A stretch of 64,000 bases of DNA, from assembly GCA_034008185.1 (NCBI GenBank), contig CM067081.1, positions 15,189,821 through 15,253,820 on the forward strand, written 5' to 3'. This DNA comes from Gorsachius magnificus (Eukaryota > Chordata > Aves > Pelecaniformes > Ardeidae). Position 1 is the first letter of the stretch; every line of letters starts with the position of its first letter. Shown piece after piece: positions 12,301 to 26,500 of the stretch. The notes under the pieces are model-generated. The model saw nothing but the letters and a program-made list of their open reading frames with translations, had not been told where the DNA came from and ran no database searches. The position numbers and the translations under genes were made by a program.

Positions 12301-15300
12301 GTACCAAACGTTTACTAAATGTCTCAGCAACAACGGTTAGGTGTGTTCCTTTTCCCAAAGATCTGACAAATTGTTTTTTCCTATAAGACAATAAGTGCAG
12401 GAGAGAACAAAAAGCAAAACTCATCAGCACAGGTAGAAATATTTTCTTTTTTTTTTTTAACTCATTTCTTGCATATATATAAACAAATAATCTCGAAAAT
12501 GAGTCTCTGAGGGCAACACAGTTGATAAAGAATGGTAGCTTGATGAATACTGTTAAACTGATGCACTCGATGAGAGGAATTGGACCATTGCAATTTTTTG
12601 AATTGTATTTGAACTTTGTGGGACAGAAACGGGGAGCTGGAATATCACAAATGTATCTAAATTTCACTGAAATGTAAAACTTCCCCTCTATGGTTCAGAT
12701 AGACAAGGGAATTCATTTAGTGATGAAAACAAGGTGGAAAACATTTAAAATAGGAATACATTCATATTCCAACAAAGCAAGTTGTTGGAGTTATATCAGA
12801 GAGGGACTTTCATCCACTTTATTTTTATTGCTTTAGCAGAGTGTAGGGTATTTTGCTATTATTTTAGTGTTCATATGAGCTAAATTTAATCTTTACTGCT
12901 TATGCTCTGCTGACACCAATTTTTTTTAAGCATAAGCTTATGCAAATACCAGCCAAGTACAGCTTAAGAGGGAATAAATTTTAGTTCCTTATCTTTTACT
13001 GGAATTTTGTACAACCAGCAAGCAGGTTATGCAGGATTTGCACATCTCTTCTCCGACTCCGTAAGTGCGTAGAGAACCAAACTTCAACGTTCTTCCAATT
13101 ATATTTCTCAGAGGTGATTATTCTCATTTCTAATAGCACTTTTACCATTTTCAAACTTTCCATTTGTGGATTCATAGCTAACAATTATGGCCTCAGCAGA
13201 TGTACATTTTAATATTTTAGGAAAGGTTTTGGACGATAGTTTCATCAACTACCACATATCCCATTTAAAGTGGAATGCAGCTGTATGATGGAATCTTTAA
13301 AAGATGAGTATGATTAAAAGTGACCACGGATTTGTTCTAGAGAAACAAACCAAAGAAAAATATTTCCATTTGTTTATATCCATGCTAAACTTGACCTATT
13401 TAGAACTATAAAAAGTTGGACAAATGTTAGTATTGTTTGCCATGTCCATCTCCCTAATTCTTTTGAGTAAGCATGCTTTAGGTTCTTAGCCAAGATAAAG
13501 ACCTCAGTCTTGATAATTTATTAAATATTTGTTAATACATTTCTAATGCTTGTAAAGTTTTTTTTAATCTGTGCCATTTAAGCTGAAGAGCTTCCAGGCA
13601 GAAATACTGCACACTTGATTTGAAAATGTGTAATACAGAATGGCTATATATCAAAGGGACCCAACATTTCGCCAGTGTCTTTATACAGAATAAAACCAAC
13701 AATGAATCACAACTTATTCTTTCCTTATAAACACTAGAAAAATATTTTTTGTCTTGGAATACTAACATTCCTCCTAAAGAAGTTTCCATTTGTTAAGCCA
13801 GATAGCTTAGCAATTGTCAAGTTAAACAACATGATTCAAAGTTCTTTTACTAGTGAGATGTTACAAAGAAATAAAAGAACCTACTTGTGTTGAGAAGTAA
13901 CAGTGCTTTCATACATAGGAACTCTTCTTGGCTAACTTGAAGTCTGACAAATTCCTGTGGGAGTTGCCACATGGATAGACACAGGGAATAGAACGATGAT
14001 TCTTTCATCCTCTGTCTTACACCCAGAAAAGGTAAAAAAAAATTTAAAAACATGAAAATAAAGAAAAGGAACAGGTTCTGGTACTAATTGCTTGAAGGAA
14101 GTGCCTTACCATTTTAATTACCACATTACAGAGATTAAAGAAAGCAGTTCTAAATTTAAACAAGAGGTTTATATAATTATAAAGAGGTTCTAATTATAAA
14201 CAAGTATATATAAACAAGTTATAAATTAGAAACAATTTTCTGACTTTTTTGTACCTACACTAGTTTAATCGTAATGAATGTGCTATTATTTCGCATGTTT
14301 AATCTGTTACTGCTGTCTGTAAAAAAACCCTTGGGGGCTATCAAAGATGAATGCTAACCACCAAAGAAGTGTTTTTATTAATTAAAAACACCCTAATAAT
14401 TATTGTGAAGTACTTTTTCTTTTAGAGGTTGATAGATTTTCACATTATCTGAAAAGATTTCAAAGGATTATACTAAAGATAAACCTTAAAAGTTTATAGA
14501 AAACTTGTCAAGTTTTGCAAAAATGTCTGCATGAAAATACTCTGCTGTAAATCTAACACTGTACTGCTAATGGCAATGATATTCTTTTGTAGCATTTTAT
14601 GCCATTAAAGAAACAGTTAAAAATGTTAAGTGTAAATATACACAAAAAGCATTTAAGTAAACTTAGACATTAATACAGCCTTATCTAAACGCCTGCAGAA
14701 GTAAACAGGACAAATCATACAAGGAGATAAATAAAACTGGTTTTTGCAGCACTTAAATCCTACTTTTCTCTTTGAGATTTTGGTATACTGAGTATATTTT
14801 ATTGCATATATTTATTGGGAAGGCAGTTTTCAACTGAACTTACTGCACCAATAGTATTTCAAAGTTTTTAAACTAAACTGAATTCATTGTACATTAACCT
14901 GAAGATCTAATAATTTGGACTAATTTTATAAAGCTGCATCCCGATCTGGGTGAATTAGGTACAACAATGAGAAGATTAAATTTTGCCTATCCCCCTTACG
15001 AAGTTTCAGATCAGCGTTCCAACCTGACTGCAGATAGTACGGCCAACAATGAAAACAGGAGATATTTTCCATTAATAAAAGACTTCTCTCCAGCACTGAA
15101 TTTTTTTCTTCTGTTATTTAAAGTGTTACCATTATCTTAAACTAAAATGATCTCAGCTTTGTTCAACATCTGATATCTTGTACCAGCTCTTATATCACTT
15201 GAACATGGACATTTAATCTGTTAGATCTGAAAGGATTGGTTACTTCTACAGCTGCTTTAAATCTCCCTTCCTATTCCTTTCTAGAATTCTCTGTTCCTAA

Positions 15301-18300
15301 GTGGTATCTATGAAGCGTGACAGCAGCTTTCAGGGTATGCTTAAATGCTGTTCTTAGTCATGTTTTCAGACACTGCAAAGTATAAGTCACAGTAAATCCC
15401 TGTAGGATTTTAATTGATTAAATTGATGTAGGAATTTAATTGATGAAATTGTTGTCAAAATAACACTTCTGGCTTTATAGGTCTGAAACTGATGCTACCA
15501 AACAAGTCATTCCCAAGGAGCACTAAACTCAGTTCACTAAATGGCAGATTGGCTGTGAAACAATGTGGTTTCACGGTCATTTTTAAACAATTCAAGTGTG
15601 TGTTGCCCTGTAGAAGGAATTTCCATTATCTCTTTCCACCTCTAGGTGCGCACTCCTGCTATTCTGGCATCAGTGCCTGCATGTCCACGTGGTGAGTCAG
15701 TTCAGGGACCACCTCCATTTGCTAATTAATGGCTTTTTCTGGGGTATTTCTCAAGCATATCATTTCCTTATCTGTTTGACAATGCAGCCAGATAGTGTTT
15801 GATCCAGCTTAAGTGAAATCATGGGGATGCGTGACCAGGGCAGGGAGGCAGGTGGAGTTGACTTTTTTGGCTGTGTTCAGCACTTCCCTTTGCTTAAAGT
15901 GATCATGAAAGTACAGTCCTACAAATCATTGTAGACAAAGAAGTTGCTTACATTTTACTGATCTAAAAGCGAACTTATTTCCCAATAAATAGTTGCAGCC
16001 ATGATTTAGTGTGCCAGTTACTCTTCATGTCTAACTCTTCGTTTATAATGTTTCTAATACAATGTCTAACTCTTTGTTTATAATGTTTCTAATACAACCC
16101 TGATGAGATGTTCTACAACCAAGAGAAGGGTATGTTATCAGTCCACCTAATTCTCAATGTAGGTGGTCTTGAGCTGCAAACAAGAAGCTGTCTCTGAGGG
16201 ACTACAACCAGGTTTCATAAATCTCAACCCTACTCTTGAAGAAAGTCTTCTTCACAAAGTAGCAGCAGTGGTCTGCATACAGAGTAATACCCCAAGACAT
16301 GCCATCATGGCCTAACGCCATTTCACTCTGTGCTGCTTCTGAATGTAACCATGAGATGTATCACAGACTATGCTGGGACAGAATACAGTCAGAAGTTCTC
16401 TCAATTTCATCCCTTCAAAGTATTTCAACTTGTACAGCATAATTAATGCACATGGGAGAGGAAAGAATTCGTTACTCTATAACCTCACAGTAATTTAGCC
16501 ATCTGGAAGAGAAAAGGTCAGGAGCTACAGGGCCAGCTCCACTGAATGTTTTCTATAAAGAACTTCACTAGCAACAACCTGCATGTCTACAGATTTTAAA
16601 CTCAGGTGCCTACATCTTCTGCAAATCCACCTCTTAATCCTTAAACAGATATGTCTTACAAGAAGACCTGTTTAACTTTAATCTCACTTCATAGTAGTAC
16701 TTGTAGGATTCTGAGAAAAAATAACTAAGAAAAATGTATTAAGGAAAAATAAATAGGAAGATTAAATTATGTTTTACTGTTCCTGGAAACCTCCCATATA
16801 TTACAACCAAAGTATCTATAATTACAGCTTTGATAATCTCAATTTGCAGAGCTGAAAAACTGACAAAAACTGAAATGAAGATTATCTGAATTCATCAGCA
16901 CAGTGAAAGAAAATCTAAACCAACAATCCTCTCCCTACAACCAGAAAAGAGCAGTCTCACATATTTTATCCTTGATATTAAAATGCCTTCTTGCTAAATT
17001 ATTACAGTTTTCTTACAATAAATGTACTTTAGAAAAGCAGAGTTTTATCAGAAAGTGTCAAAACTGAGTATTTTAGGCTATATACAAACTATTTGCAAAA
17101 CCCACCCAAACAACGACCAAAGACAATCCTACTTAGTTCCATTTATTAAACATTGACATATGTCTTATTCAGATGAATTCAGGCAAATCTTCTGACAGCA
17201 TCATTCTTGTTTTTCTTTCTCTTAGATAATTAAAACATTATTTGAACTCCTTTTGTTTGGGCATGTCAACAGAACATTTGGGATTCCCACAAAACCCTTC
17301 CCAAAGTTCCTAAACTCTAACATGATCAGAGGACTTTCCTCTGCCATTAATTTTGAAACAGAACAAGTAATGAATGAAATCTTGGCCTCAGTGAAGTCAC
17401 ATTCGCATTGACACAAATAAGTTCAAAATGTCATTCATATTATGCAACAGCAGAGTCTACTTACTCATTTAGAATCAGATCTGGTGCAAAATATAACATC
17501 TGACCACTGACATGTTTGTATGATCTCCATCCCATTGCAAAAACCATTAGACTCATCCAGGAATACTGGATGAGGGTTATCTGATCATCGATATGTAAAT
17601 TCCGAAATCCTGGAAATGAAATTAAGAGTTAAAATACTTTATAATTCTCATTTAGACAACAGTTGAGTAGGTGTTCTGAGATTACAACTTTGAGCTATAA
17701 ACAGAGAACGCCTGGAAAGACAAGTGCTTTTGGGGATGTCGCACTCAGAAGTTTGTGAAGTTTGTATAATAACTGGCTATCTCACTTTTGATAGTTAACC
17801 TCCTGTCTTTTTGTTCTGATCCAGTATTTTGAAATGATCAAGCCAAAATTAACTTTAGCAGTCAGAAGTCACTATTTCAGGAAATAGGAATGCAGCTCAT
17901 TTTCCTTTGATAAAAATACGAGTTTGTAACCAACTGTAACCAACTCTTATTTAATATAGATGGCTTGGACTTTAGTGTTCTTAACAAGAGATACAGTTGT
18001 AATACAATAAACATCCACATACGAGTATCTCTCTTGCATTTAACTAAAGAGTATTCAGTTCTGTGTTTGCCTTTGGTAACTTTTGCTCTTTGATAACTTT
18101 AAAGGTTGCTATGAAGTATCTGAACCAATCTAACAGCTTCCTGCCACTGAAAGCAGTGGTCCTGTTCTTCATTACCTGGTCCTGTTACCTCCTTCAAGCA
18201 AGCATTCATGCTGCCCCTCAGTGAACTGGTTCAGCTCATGAAGGCATCAGAAAACTACAGAGGGCAAAAAAAAGGCTTGTTTTCTTCTCACTTAATAAGA

Positions 18301-21300
18301 TGAATCAGTTCAACCAAGAGGTCTGACAAGTGCAAGCTGCAACGGGGAAGAGCAGTGATAGGGACTACCCTTTGCTGCAGCAGTGAAGTGTCAAACTGAG
18401 CACACATGAAACTGTATTTCCAGGCTTTCTGGTCAATGCACTAATTTGTATATATCCCAGGATCAGGCCCCTATGACCATACAGAGCATGTACATACCTA
18501 ACACGAATTTTTTTGGAACCTAGTATTGGATCTTCATAAATTCATTTACTTCTCATTTCCAGGCTATTTGTGAGCTGCTTATTCCTAATTGGTACTATTT
18601 ATTACAAATTTGCTCTGTTGCTTTCAAAAATCATTTCGGTAAGAATAAGAATAAAGAATATGCAGAAATATTAACATTTTTTCATACCAAAAGAATGAAT
18701 AATAGAGTAGGAGGAGTTAGGGTGGTAAGGCTGCTGTAACAATCACATACAGGAACTCTCTGGGCTTCTGTTGTTTTTTAGAGTGAGTCTAAATATTTAG
18801 ATGCATTCCTTTAAGAGTGCCTTCCTATTAAAGTGTATTTGATTGGTGCATATATTACCTAATGAAGTGGAAGGTTAGTAATTTTAGAATTTGTTAAGAA
18901 CTAATTAAAAGGCAGACAACAATATTCTCTTTTGACTGCTTGTCCTATGACATATTTGCTTAACTAGAATTCACTACATCGAAGAAGTGATGTTACCTGG
19001 TAGCAATTTAGACCACTTGACGACACAAAGAAGTTGCCTCTCACAAAGATTATTTAGACTGGTCAGCAAGGAACTTGGTGTTTCAGGTTTTGTATTGTCA
19101 TAACCAGCATAGACAACTTCAGGCTCAATGCCTCGTAGAACACTTATCATAGGGGGAACAAACTGTATTTCTTGATTTGGAGAAAAGGACAGCCTTTGGG
19201 TTAGAGATTGGCTTTCATCTTGAAGGGTTGCTGGCTGCTGGAGCGCGACATCTAATGTTCTCACAACCTTAATTTTGTTAAACTTTTTAATTTTTCGACC
19301 TGAAAAAGAAAATTGTTGATCTGTTAAAAAGAATTAACCAGAAACATATTTTCCTGTAGTGCTGGATTACACTTTTAATCTATATAAGGAAACTAGAACT
19401 CTCTTCTGAATAAGTTTTCTATTTTTGACTATTTATCTAATTGAGAAATAATAATGGAAAATTCTTAAGAGTTTCTCCCTCCATATTCTTCCCCCTTCAC
19501 TAAGAGATGAATGGCACCCACCCATTAAAATTATTGCCATGAATGCTAGGTTACAGTAACCTCATAAAGTGTTTTCTGGTTCAGTTCCCACTGTTCTATC
19601 ATATGCCGACAGCTGAGCCAGCTGGCTCTAAAATCCAGTTTCTATTCAATGTTAATTAAGGTTACTGTTTCTTTTTTCTCCCTAATATTCTGAAACTAAA
19701 ATGCTAGTAATTAATTACTACACACAGAAATTCCTTTCCTCCAGTTCCATAAAGGCATTTCAGTCTCATGGCTAAATTCTGTTTTGATGATCTGTACTGT
19801 GGTATTTTCCTCCTGTTTACCAGAAAAAAAATACAATTCAGGGAATGAGTGAAAAGCCAACAAATACTGTAAAACCACACATCAACACTTACAAAACTCT
19901 TCCCTTTCTAGAGAATAATTTCCCTCTCTCAGTATTTGCAATTCTCATTTCCATAGTGCAGTGGTTTGAAGAACACTAACTAAAAAAAAAAAAGGTTGAA
20001 CTGCCTTCCCAAAATAAGCACAGATACTTAGGAACATGCCTATTCCATTTTCTTCATGTGCTCCTTTATCATAGGAGATAGCAAATTTTATGAAAATCCA
20101 GTGTCTCCATTTTGGAAGACCTTGGCTGTACACTTTTAGAGAATTACACTGACCTTTCCAAAACATTAATTAGTACATGGATAGTACAACTTCAAGCAAG
20201 ATTAATACATCAAACATGGAAGGATTTCTTATGTTATTTCTAAATATTTTATACAGAACAAATGACATTACTTAAAATTAATTATTCTTGATGTACACTG
20301 CCATAACTGGAGGCAGAATCAATCCTCTTGTTTGTGAACCAGACAGGATTGAGCAGATGAACACAATCTAAAAAGCCAGAATCTGCTCTTAAAAAAAATT
20401 ATTTTGTGTTATGCCATCATTAATATGCATGTCTACGCATTTCACATGCAAAAAAGTTGTACATGAAACTGCAAAGCTTCAATTTAAATTAAAGAAGTAC
20501 TTAAAATCCAAAAGGAGTATACTAAACAAAATTTCAAGAAACACACTTTATTGATAGTATAAATATGAGTGATGAGCTCTTCAGTAACAGTCATCATCCA
20601 ATGAAGTCAGGGGTCATACTCCCGCTAACTTAACTGTGAGTTTAATTAGCTCAGTATCAAGTGCCCCAACAATCTTATGCTCATTTTATCACCTGTGGTA
20701 AGAATACAAATATTTCTGATTAGTGACTCCTTAGTAAAGAACGAAACACAAACTTAAATCTTATGTTACAGCTGAACCAAAAAAAAAACCCAGAAGAATA
20801 GACAATATATTATGACAAGAGACCGAGGGCCAATTTCTATCATAACAAAGTTATACATAGTCCTAAACATGCTGGGAATTTCCCACTAACTATTGTTTAG
20901 GCATGAAGGAAAACAGAGGGGACAATGTATTGATAGTTCATAAATAATGATTTCAGGTATTTTCTGAAATAATGGCTTCAGATACTTTTACAGTTCAGAG
21001 AACAAGTAAAGAAAGAAACCAAACAGAGTGCTTATCACATGGAAATGTTAGTAGTTAATAAGTACCCATGTTTCCAAGTGATTAAATGTATCAGAATTAA
21101 TGTCACACTGGCTTGCAGAATTGCTTATGTGTTTATTTCTAATTACGTTGCTTAACAGCCACCAGTAAAGCAACTCCACTTGTTGCCTATCTACTTGAGA
21201 GGTGACTACTAATAACAGTAATTTCCCCATCTACCACAAGGAGACCCTGTCAAATTAATGCAAACTCTTAACGACATATGGAAAACAACAGAAATGTGAC

Positions 21301-23503
21301 AATAGCTTAGTTTTTCCGTTTTCAATAGCTTAGTTTTTAATTGCTGCTTACAAAATATCCTGATAATGTCCTGCTCTAAGATAAACAAATGTCTCCATCA
21401 CGATACTAATACTAATCCACTCTGGCAACCAGTCATCTTAATATTAAAACCTGCCTGTGCCTATTTAGACAGCAGACCTTTACTTTGTAACGTTTTCATT
21501 AACTTGTTTTAACCACTCACTCAGTGCTCACAGTTCCATTACCCCCGATTACTATAAATAGCATGTGTATAGTGTTTGTCTACTACCTGTACCTAGAAAA
21601 CATAAAATTTAAAAAATAAAATCTACTCATCAAATATATTATGATTTTCTCCTTAATACACAATTCTCTATTTTAATATTCTTTTAACTAGGTATACAGC
21701 ACCATACTGCCAGTCAAACATTACTGATAGTGGACATTTCATATTAAAATGGCTGGGTTTCTAGTAAAAGTCTAACATCTCACTAGCCTTCTCCATACCC
21801 TGTAATCAGATGAAAAATGTCAATGATTTATTATTTTTGTCAGAACTCTCTGGCTCTGGCTTTAAGGTCACTATGCTCTTAAGTTTTGTGTAGGAGAGCA
21901 AGCTGTGTACACCTTAGGAGGGTGTATACAAAATAAAGGAACAAAGCAGCAAAGCAGAGGTAATACATCTTGATTTTAATAAACTCTTTGCTGCTACCTC
22001 AGAAAATATTACCTGGAAAATTAATTCAGATTTGGCTCCATCTAATCATCGCAATGTGGACTGAAAGCTTATTGAAACAATGAAGAAAGCAACAATTTAG
22101 CAATACAGCTGAACAAGGAATTGTGATAGTCAGTCTGGGAAAATGAGATTCACTGAGAGAAAATAAAAAAGCTGGGTATTTGTTTATTCCATGACCTGAC
22201 ACAGCTACCTGCTATCCTACTAGGTAGAAGACTAGAAAGGGGGATAGATTAACGTGTCCAGTTATGAGATGATAAAACTCAAAGACAATTAACACTCCCC
22301 ACAGAGAATGATAATTCAGGAGTTATGATATATAGAGAATCACAGAATCACAGAATGCTTTGGGTTGGAAGGGACCTTTAGAGGTCATCTAGCCCAACCC
22401 CCCTGCAGTGAGCAGGGACACCTCTAACTCGGTCAAGTTAGTATGTTTTCATTAATACTTTCTGTGTATATATTAAGAAAGAAAAAACCAGTCCATATAT
22501 ACGAAATCAGTTCCTAAAGCTATTGCTATCCTATAATTTACTTACCAGTGACTACAATTTATTTTAAAACAATTCAGGTTCATTTCATTGCTTTGAAATT
22601 AGGGTCAGAAAATGGAACTGTTGTCAATGTAATATAGTATAACTCTGTCTATATATGGTTGCCACCCTGTAGCATGCAGTGGAAAGTAAGTGTACTTCTC
22701 CCAGCAGTAAGCTTAATTACTGTAATAAGAATATTTCAAATCTTATAGTTAACATCCTGTAAAATTTTAGTCTTTCTCACCTTGATTAAGCAATATTGGA
22801 GGTCTGCATTTAGTAACTGAAGGCTAGCATTAAGAAACTAAGTAGCAGGAGTAAAAGAACAAAAGTGCATCTATGTAAGTTCTGAACAGCAGAAACCAGA
22901 AAGTGCACAAAAAATCTTCAGGAAAAGATTTAAAGTACTGACAATTCTGATTTGTTAAAAATATTCAAGGATCTATCCAAGTATGTAATTTTTCCCACAA
23001 ACTGGAAATTTGCTTACAGACACTTAAGTCCTGGGGAAAATTATCTAAGCTCAGAAGTATCCCATACATGCATCATACCACGTTATCAGCACAGCAAGTC
23101 ATGGGTAGGAAATACTGCTCACGTGATACAATAAAGGAAGTATAAGAAATGGCAGAAGAGCAAAATTAAGAACGATGACAGTAGCAGTAGAAAGAGCATT
23201 ATGGTTAAACAGTCCATCTTGTCTTTTTCTTGTTTTGAATTTTAAATCCTCATTTACAAATACTATAATTTCACTCTAGTTTTTGTCCTTTTTTTTGCCT
23301 ACTTTTGTCTTTTCTTCCTCTTTCAGTATTAAGTGCTCAATTTCAATCTGCATAGAATAATTAGCTTCCTAATCCCCCCCCGAACTGTTGCCATCACTAG
23401 GAGCACCTGAAATACCACACTCAACCTGATGCATCTAAGACAAAACTAGAGATGCCACAGCCCTGGCTTCATTTGAGATTTCCTTTTTTCCATTGCCTCA
23501 ATG

Positions 23504-23551
<48 letters not shown>

Positions 23552-26500
23552 TGCTGCCAGATGACTTCTTTCCAGAAGATGGGGTAGATGGGGATATCAG
23601 GGCAGAGATCTGATGAGATCCTATGCCCCTCTGAAGAACTAGAGGAGCTAGACTGGAACAGTCTCCTCAAAACATGGAAGACAGCTTTGATTAGGTCTGT
23701 ATAGAAAAGGGTGAAACAACAAACTGCCTAGACAGAAAAACCTAGCTCTAATTACAAAGAAACTACTCACACTTGCTTAGTACTAGCTGAGAAAAAAGGT
23801 GATCCAAAAAGAGGAGAAATTTTTTACTCACTTCATATATGATAGTAAAGAACTAAGAGTCAGAGTACCTTTGTCCTCAGGTTTTGGTTTCAAGTACGAG
23901 GATATAACATCCTCATATGAGGACACACTAATGAGGACATACCATCTCATAAACATTGCTAGCAAAAGCGTCCAACTTTTTCCATTTTACGTACCTACAC
24001 CCAGAGCAAAATGTACATATTAAAAAACACTAGGAAAATTAGCATCTATAAATGTATGCAAAAAGTAGAACAAAGTCAAGCCTTCTGGCTACTTTTTCTA
24101 TGTAGAATTACTATGCAGAACAATGCTGAAGCAAAAGAACTAGGTGATGCTAGTGAGTCATCACACACTCTTGTGCTTGTTGAAACAGTGCTGCTTGTGA
24201 TGTCAAAATACCTGGGGGTTAGTTATTGGTGTTATCCAGGCGATCATACATGAAAATTCAGGCTAGGTCATTATCAAACTCTTGGATGTGCAAAACTCAC
24301 AGCCGGGAATGAATTGTTACCTGTATTAATTTACACCAGTTAGAATCATAGAATGGCTTGGGTTGGAACAGACCTATAAAGATCATCTAGTCCACCGCCC
24401 CTGCCATGGGCAGGACATCCTCCATAGATCAAGCTGCTCAAACCTTACAACTTTACAAGTCGTCCCAAACTTTACAAGACAGACCAAAATGTATCTGCCA
24501 CCTCTCCTTTCCTGAGTCTCCATTCTTAGCACACATTTTCCACAGCCCACTCTGGACCCCTGCCTCCTTGGCTTTCTCCCCTTCCAAACCTGGGGGACTC
24601 TTCTGTCACCTGGGCAAGCAATCCTTCAGGTTCTGGGTGAAAAGTCTGCCTTTGTAGCAATACTGTTTCTCTAATGCACTCCCAACCCAGCTCTAAAACA
24701 TCTTTCTCTCTGAGAAGGATCCAGAGGACATGTTCTCTTCCTTTCATCCCTCTTCCCCCAGTCCAGTGCCACCAACACGCTTGTCAGCTGCATTTTTTTT
24801 TTACTGAGGCAGCACTTGCTGACCAAGGTGCAGGAAGGAGGGAGAGACAGTAACACAAACTAGATTGATGGTTCTCATTATCTCCAGTGCTGGTGTGGCG
24901 TAGTGGTGAGAGATGGAGAAGACCACTCAAAGGAGAGGCAGTGCTGAAGGTCTAGGGAGGTTCAGGGGAACAAGACAGAACACAGTCCATACCGCAGCAT
25001 CGCCTCTCCCTGCTCTCAGCTTCTGGCTGTTCCCTGGAGCTGCAGCACTGTCGCTTACGGAAGATGAAATATCTAGAGCCAGCAACAGCTCCTCACTGGT
25101 TGGGAACTACTGATTTATATCACCGATAAAAGTATAAAATGTAAGAATGACACAATGGACATGTGTGCAGAATACTCCAACTCTATACAATATTACGGGA
25201 GCCGAAAACATACAGCAATCAAAATGTCAGTCTGAAAACTACATACACGCTTTAACTTACGAATGAACACAGATTAGCAAGAGTGAAATTGTGCACAGTA
25301 TATAATGCCAGTTTGTCCTTCAGGGATAAAAAGCTATATATAAAATGCAGAGAAAGAAAAAGAGAAGTTTGAGGCTCTAAAATAAATTAGAAAGAAATCA
25401 GGATTTTGTCCTTCCTTTTTAATTCCCTTTGAGAGCATATCCTTTCTATCATATTTATATTGCCATTTTCTTATAGTCTTAGCCATGTGTTTTCAAGCTA
25501 AAACTTTAGATCCAAAACTTTATATAGCTAAACTTCTCATGTAAAAATATGAAAAAACCCCAAACAAACCAGGAAAAGTATGCATCATTCCTACATGTCA
25601 GCACAGGAAAAAACTGGCCATGTGACGACCTGATCCTACACTATTTTCTCCCTGCAGGTTTTCAGAGGCATAGTGCTCAATTTTGATTAATGTTACATAA
25701 AAAAATCAAATCTGTTACAGCAAGAACTAATACAAAGATGGGGATTCCCAGCATCTAATACGCAAAGTCTGTAGTGTTGGTGCAACCGCTGCCTGGCCCT
25801 CCTCAGTGGAACAGAAGGATATAATTTTGCTGACATGTACTCAAAGCAAAGATGGAGAGAACAACAGAAAAGAGAAGGGGATAGTACTGATTCCTGATTT
25901 TAGTGTCAATCTCAATTTGCTTCTTTATTTTTTACCTAAATCAAATTTTCTGATCCAAAATAATTAATAAATACCCACCGAAGACACAATTCCTGCCCTT
26001 GCAAGAAAATGAGTATAAGGGTACACAGTAGAAGGAGACATTCCTACAGAAAGGTATTTTTGTTTCAGGATTTCCAGACTTATTAAAGAAAAATTATAAG
26101 GAATTTTAAAACATCAGGCAGTTCTTCCAGAAATAACATTTTAACGTGGTTCTTTCCTTTACACTATCAAAGTAATGTTTAAACTCTACAGATTGAAGGC
26201 AATGTTCTTGACTGCCTATTTTTCTGAATCAGATTTGAAAAACAGCTCACCTCCCAGGACCATACCGGCTTGACAGCACTTCCTCAAGCGACACGCTGGA
26301 CAGTTCTTCCTACGAATTTTATCGACTATGCAGTCATTTCTTCCAGCACATAGATAGTTGTGTTGCCCTGCAGGCAAGAGAAAAACAGGATTAATAGTAC
26401 GTTTTCTAACATGACAAAATTATTTCTGTGTATAAATGTTCCAAATGTAATAGAGGATTCAAAAAAAGTATACCTGAACAACTAAAGGACTCCTCCATTT

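Larger units (their letters stand above)
19300..26250 (-). other. PGR intron 3 (about 7 kb)
   Basis: This AT-rich intron contains two CR1 3'-end fragments on the minus strand (near 22.34 and 24.34 kb) and a long TTA microsatellite at 23.5 kb. No exon-like sequence is seen between the flanking PGR exons. Confidence 0.9.

Noticed and set aside
12257..12667. 136-codon minus-strand open frame in PGR intron 6.
   Set aside because: Low-complexity composition with lysine and phenylalanine runs from A and T homopolymers; no domain.
24190..24245. Short resemblance between 24.2 kb (CCTGGGGGTTAGTTATTGGT) and 63.48-63.52 kb (CCTGGTGTTTATATTTGGTG), both followed by a CCAGG-GAT word.
   Set aside because: Too short and gapped to call a shared repeat by eye; it needs a local alignment with a significance estimate.
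24885..24920. GGCGTAGTGGTGAGAGATGG, resembling a tRNA A-box or SINE head.
   Set aside because: No B-box or further SINE sequence follows, so a chance match is as likely.
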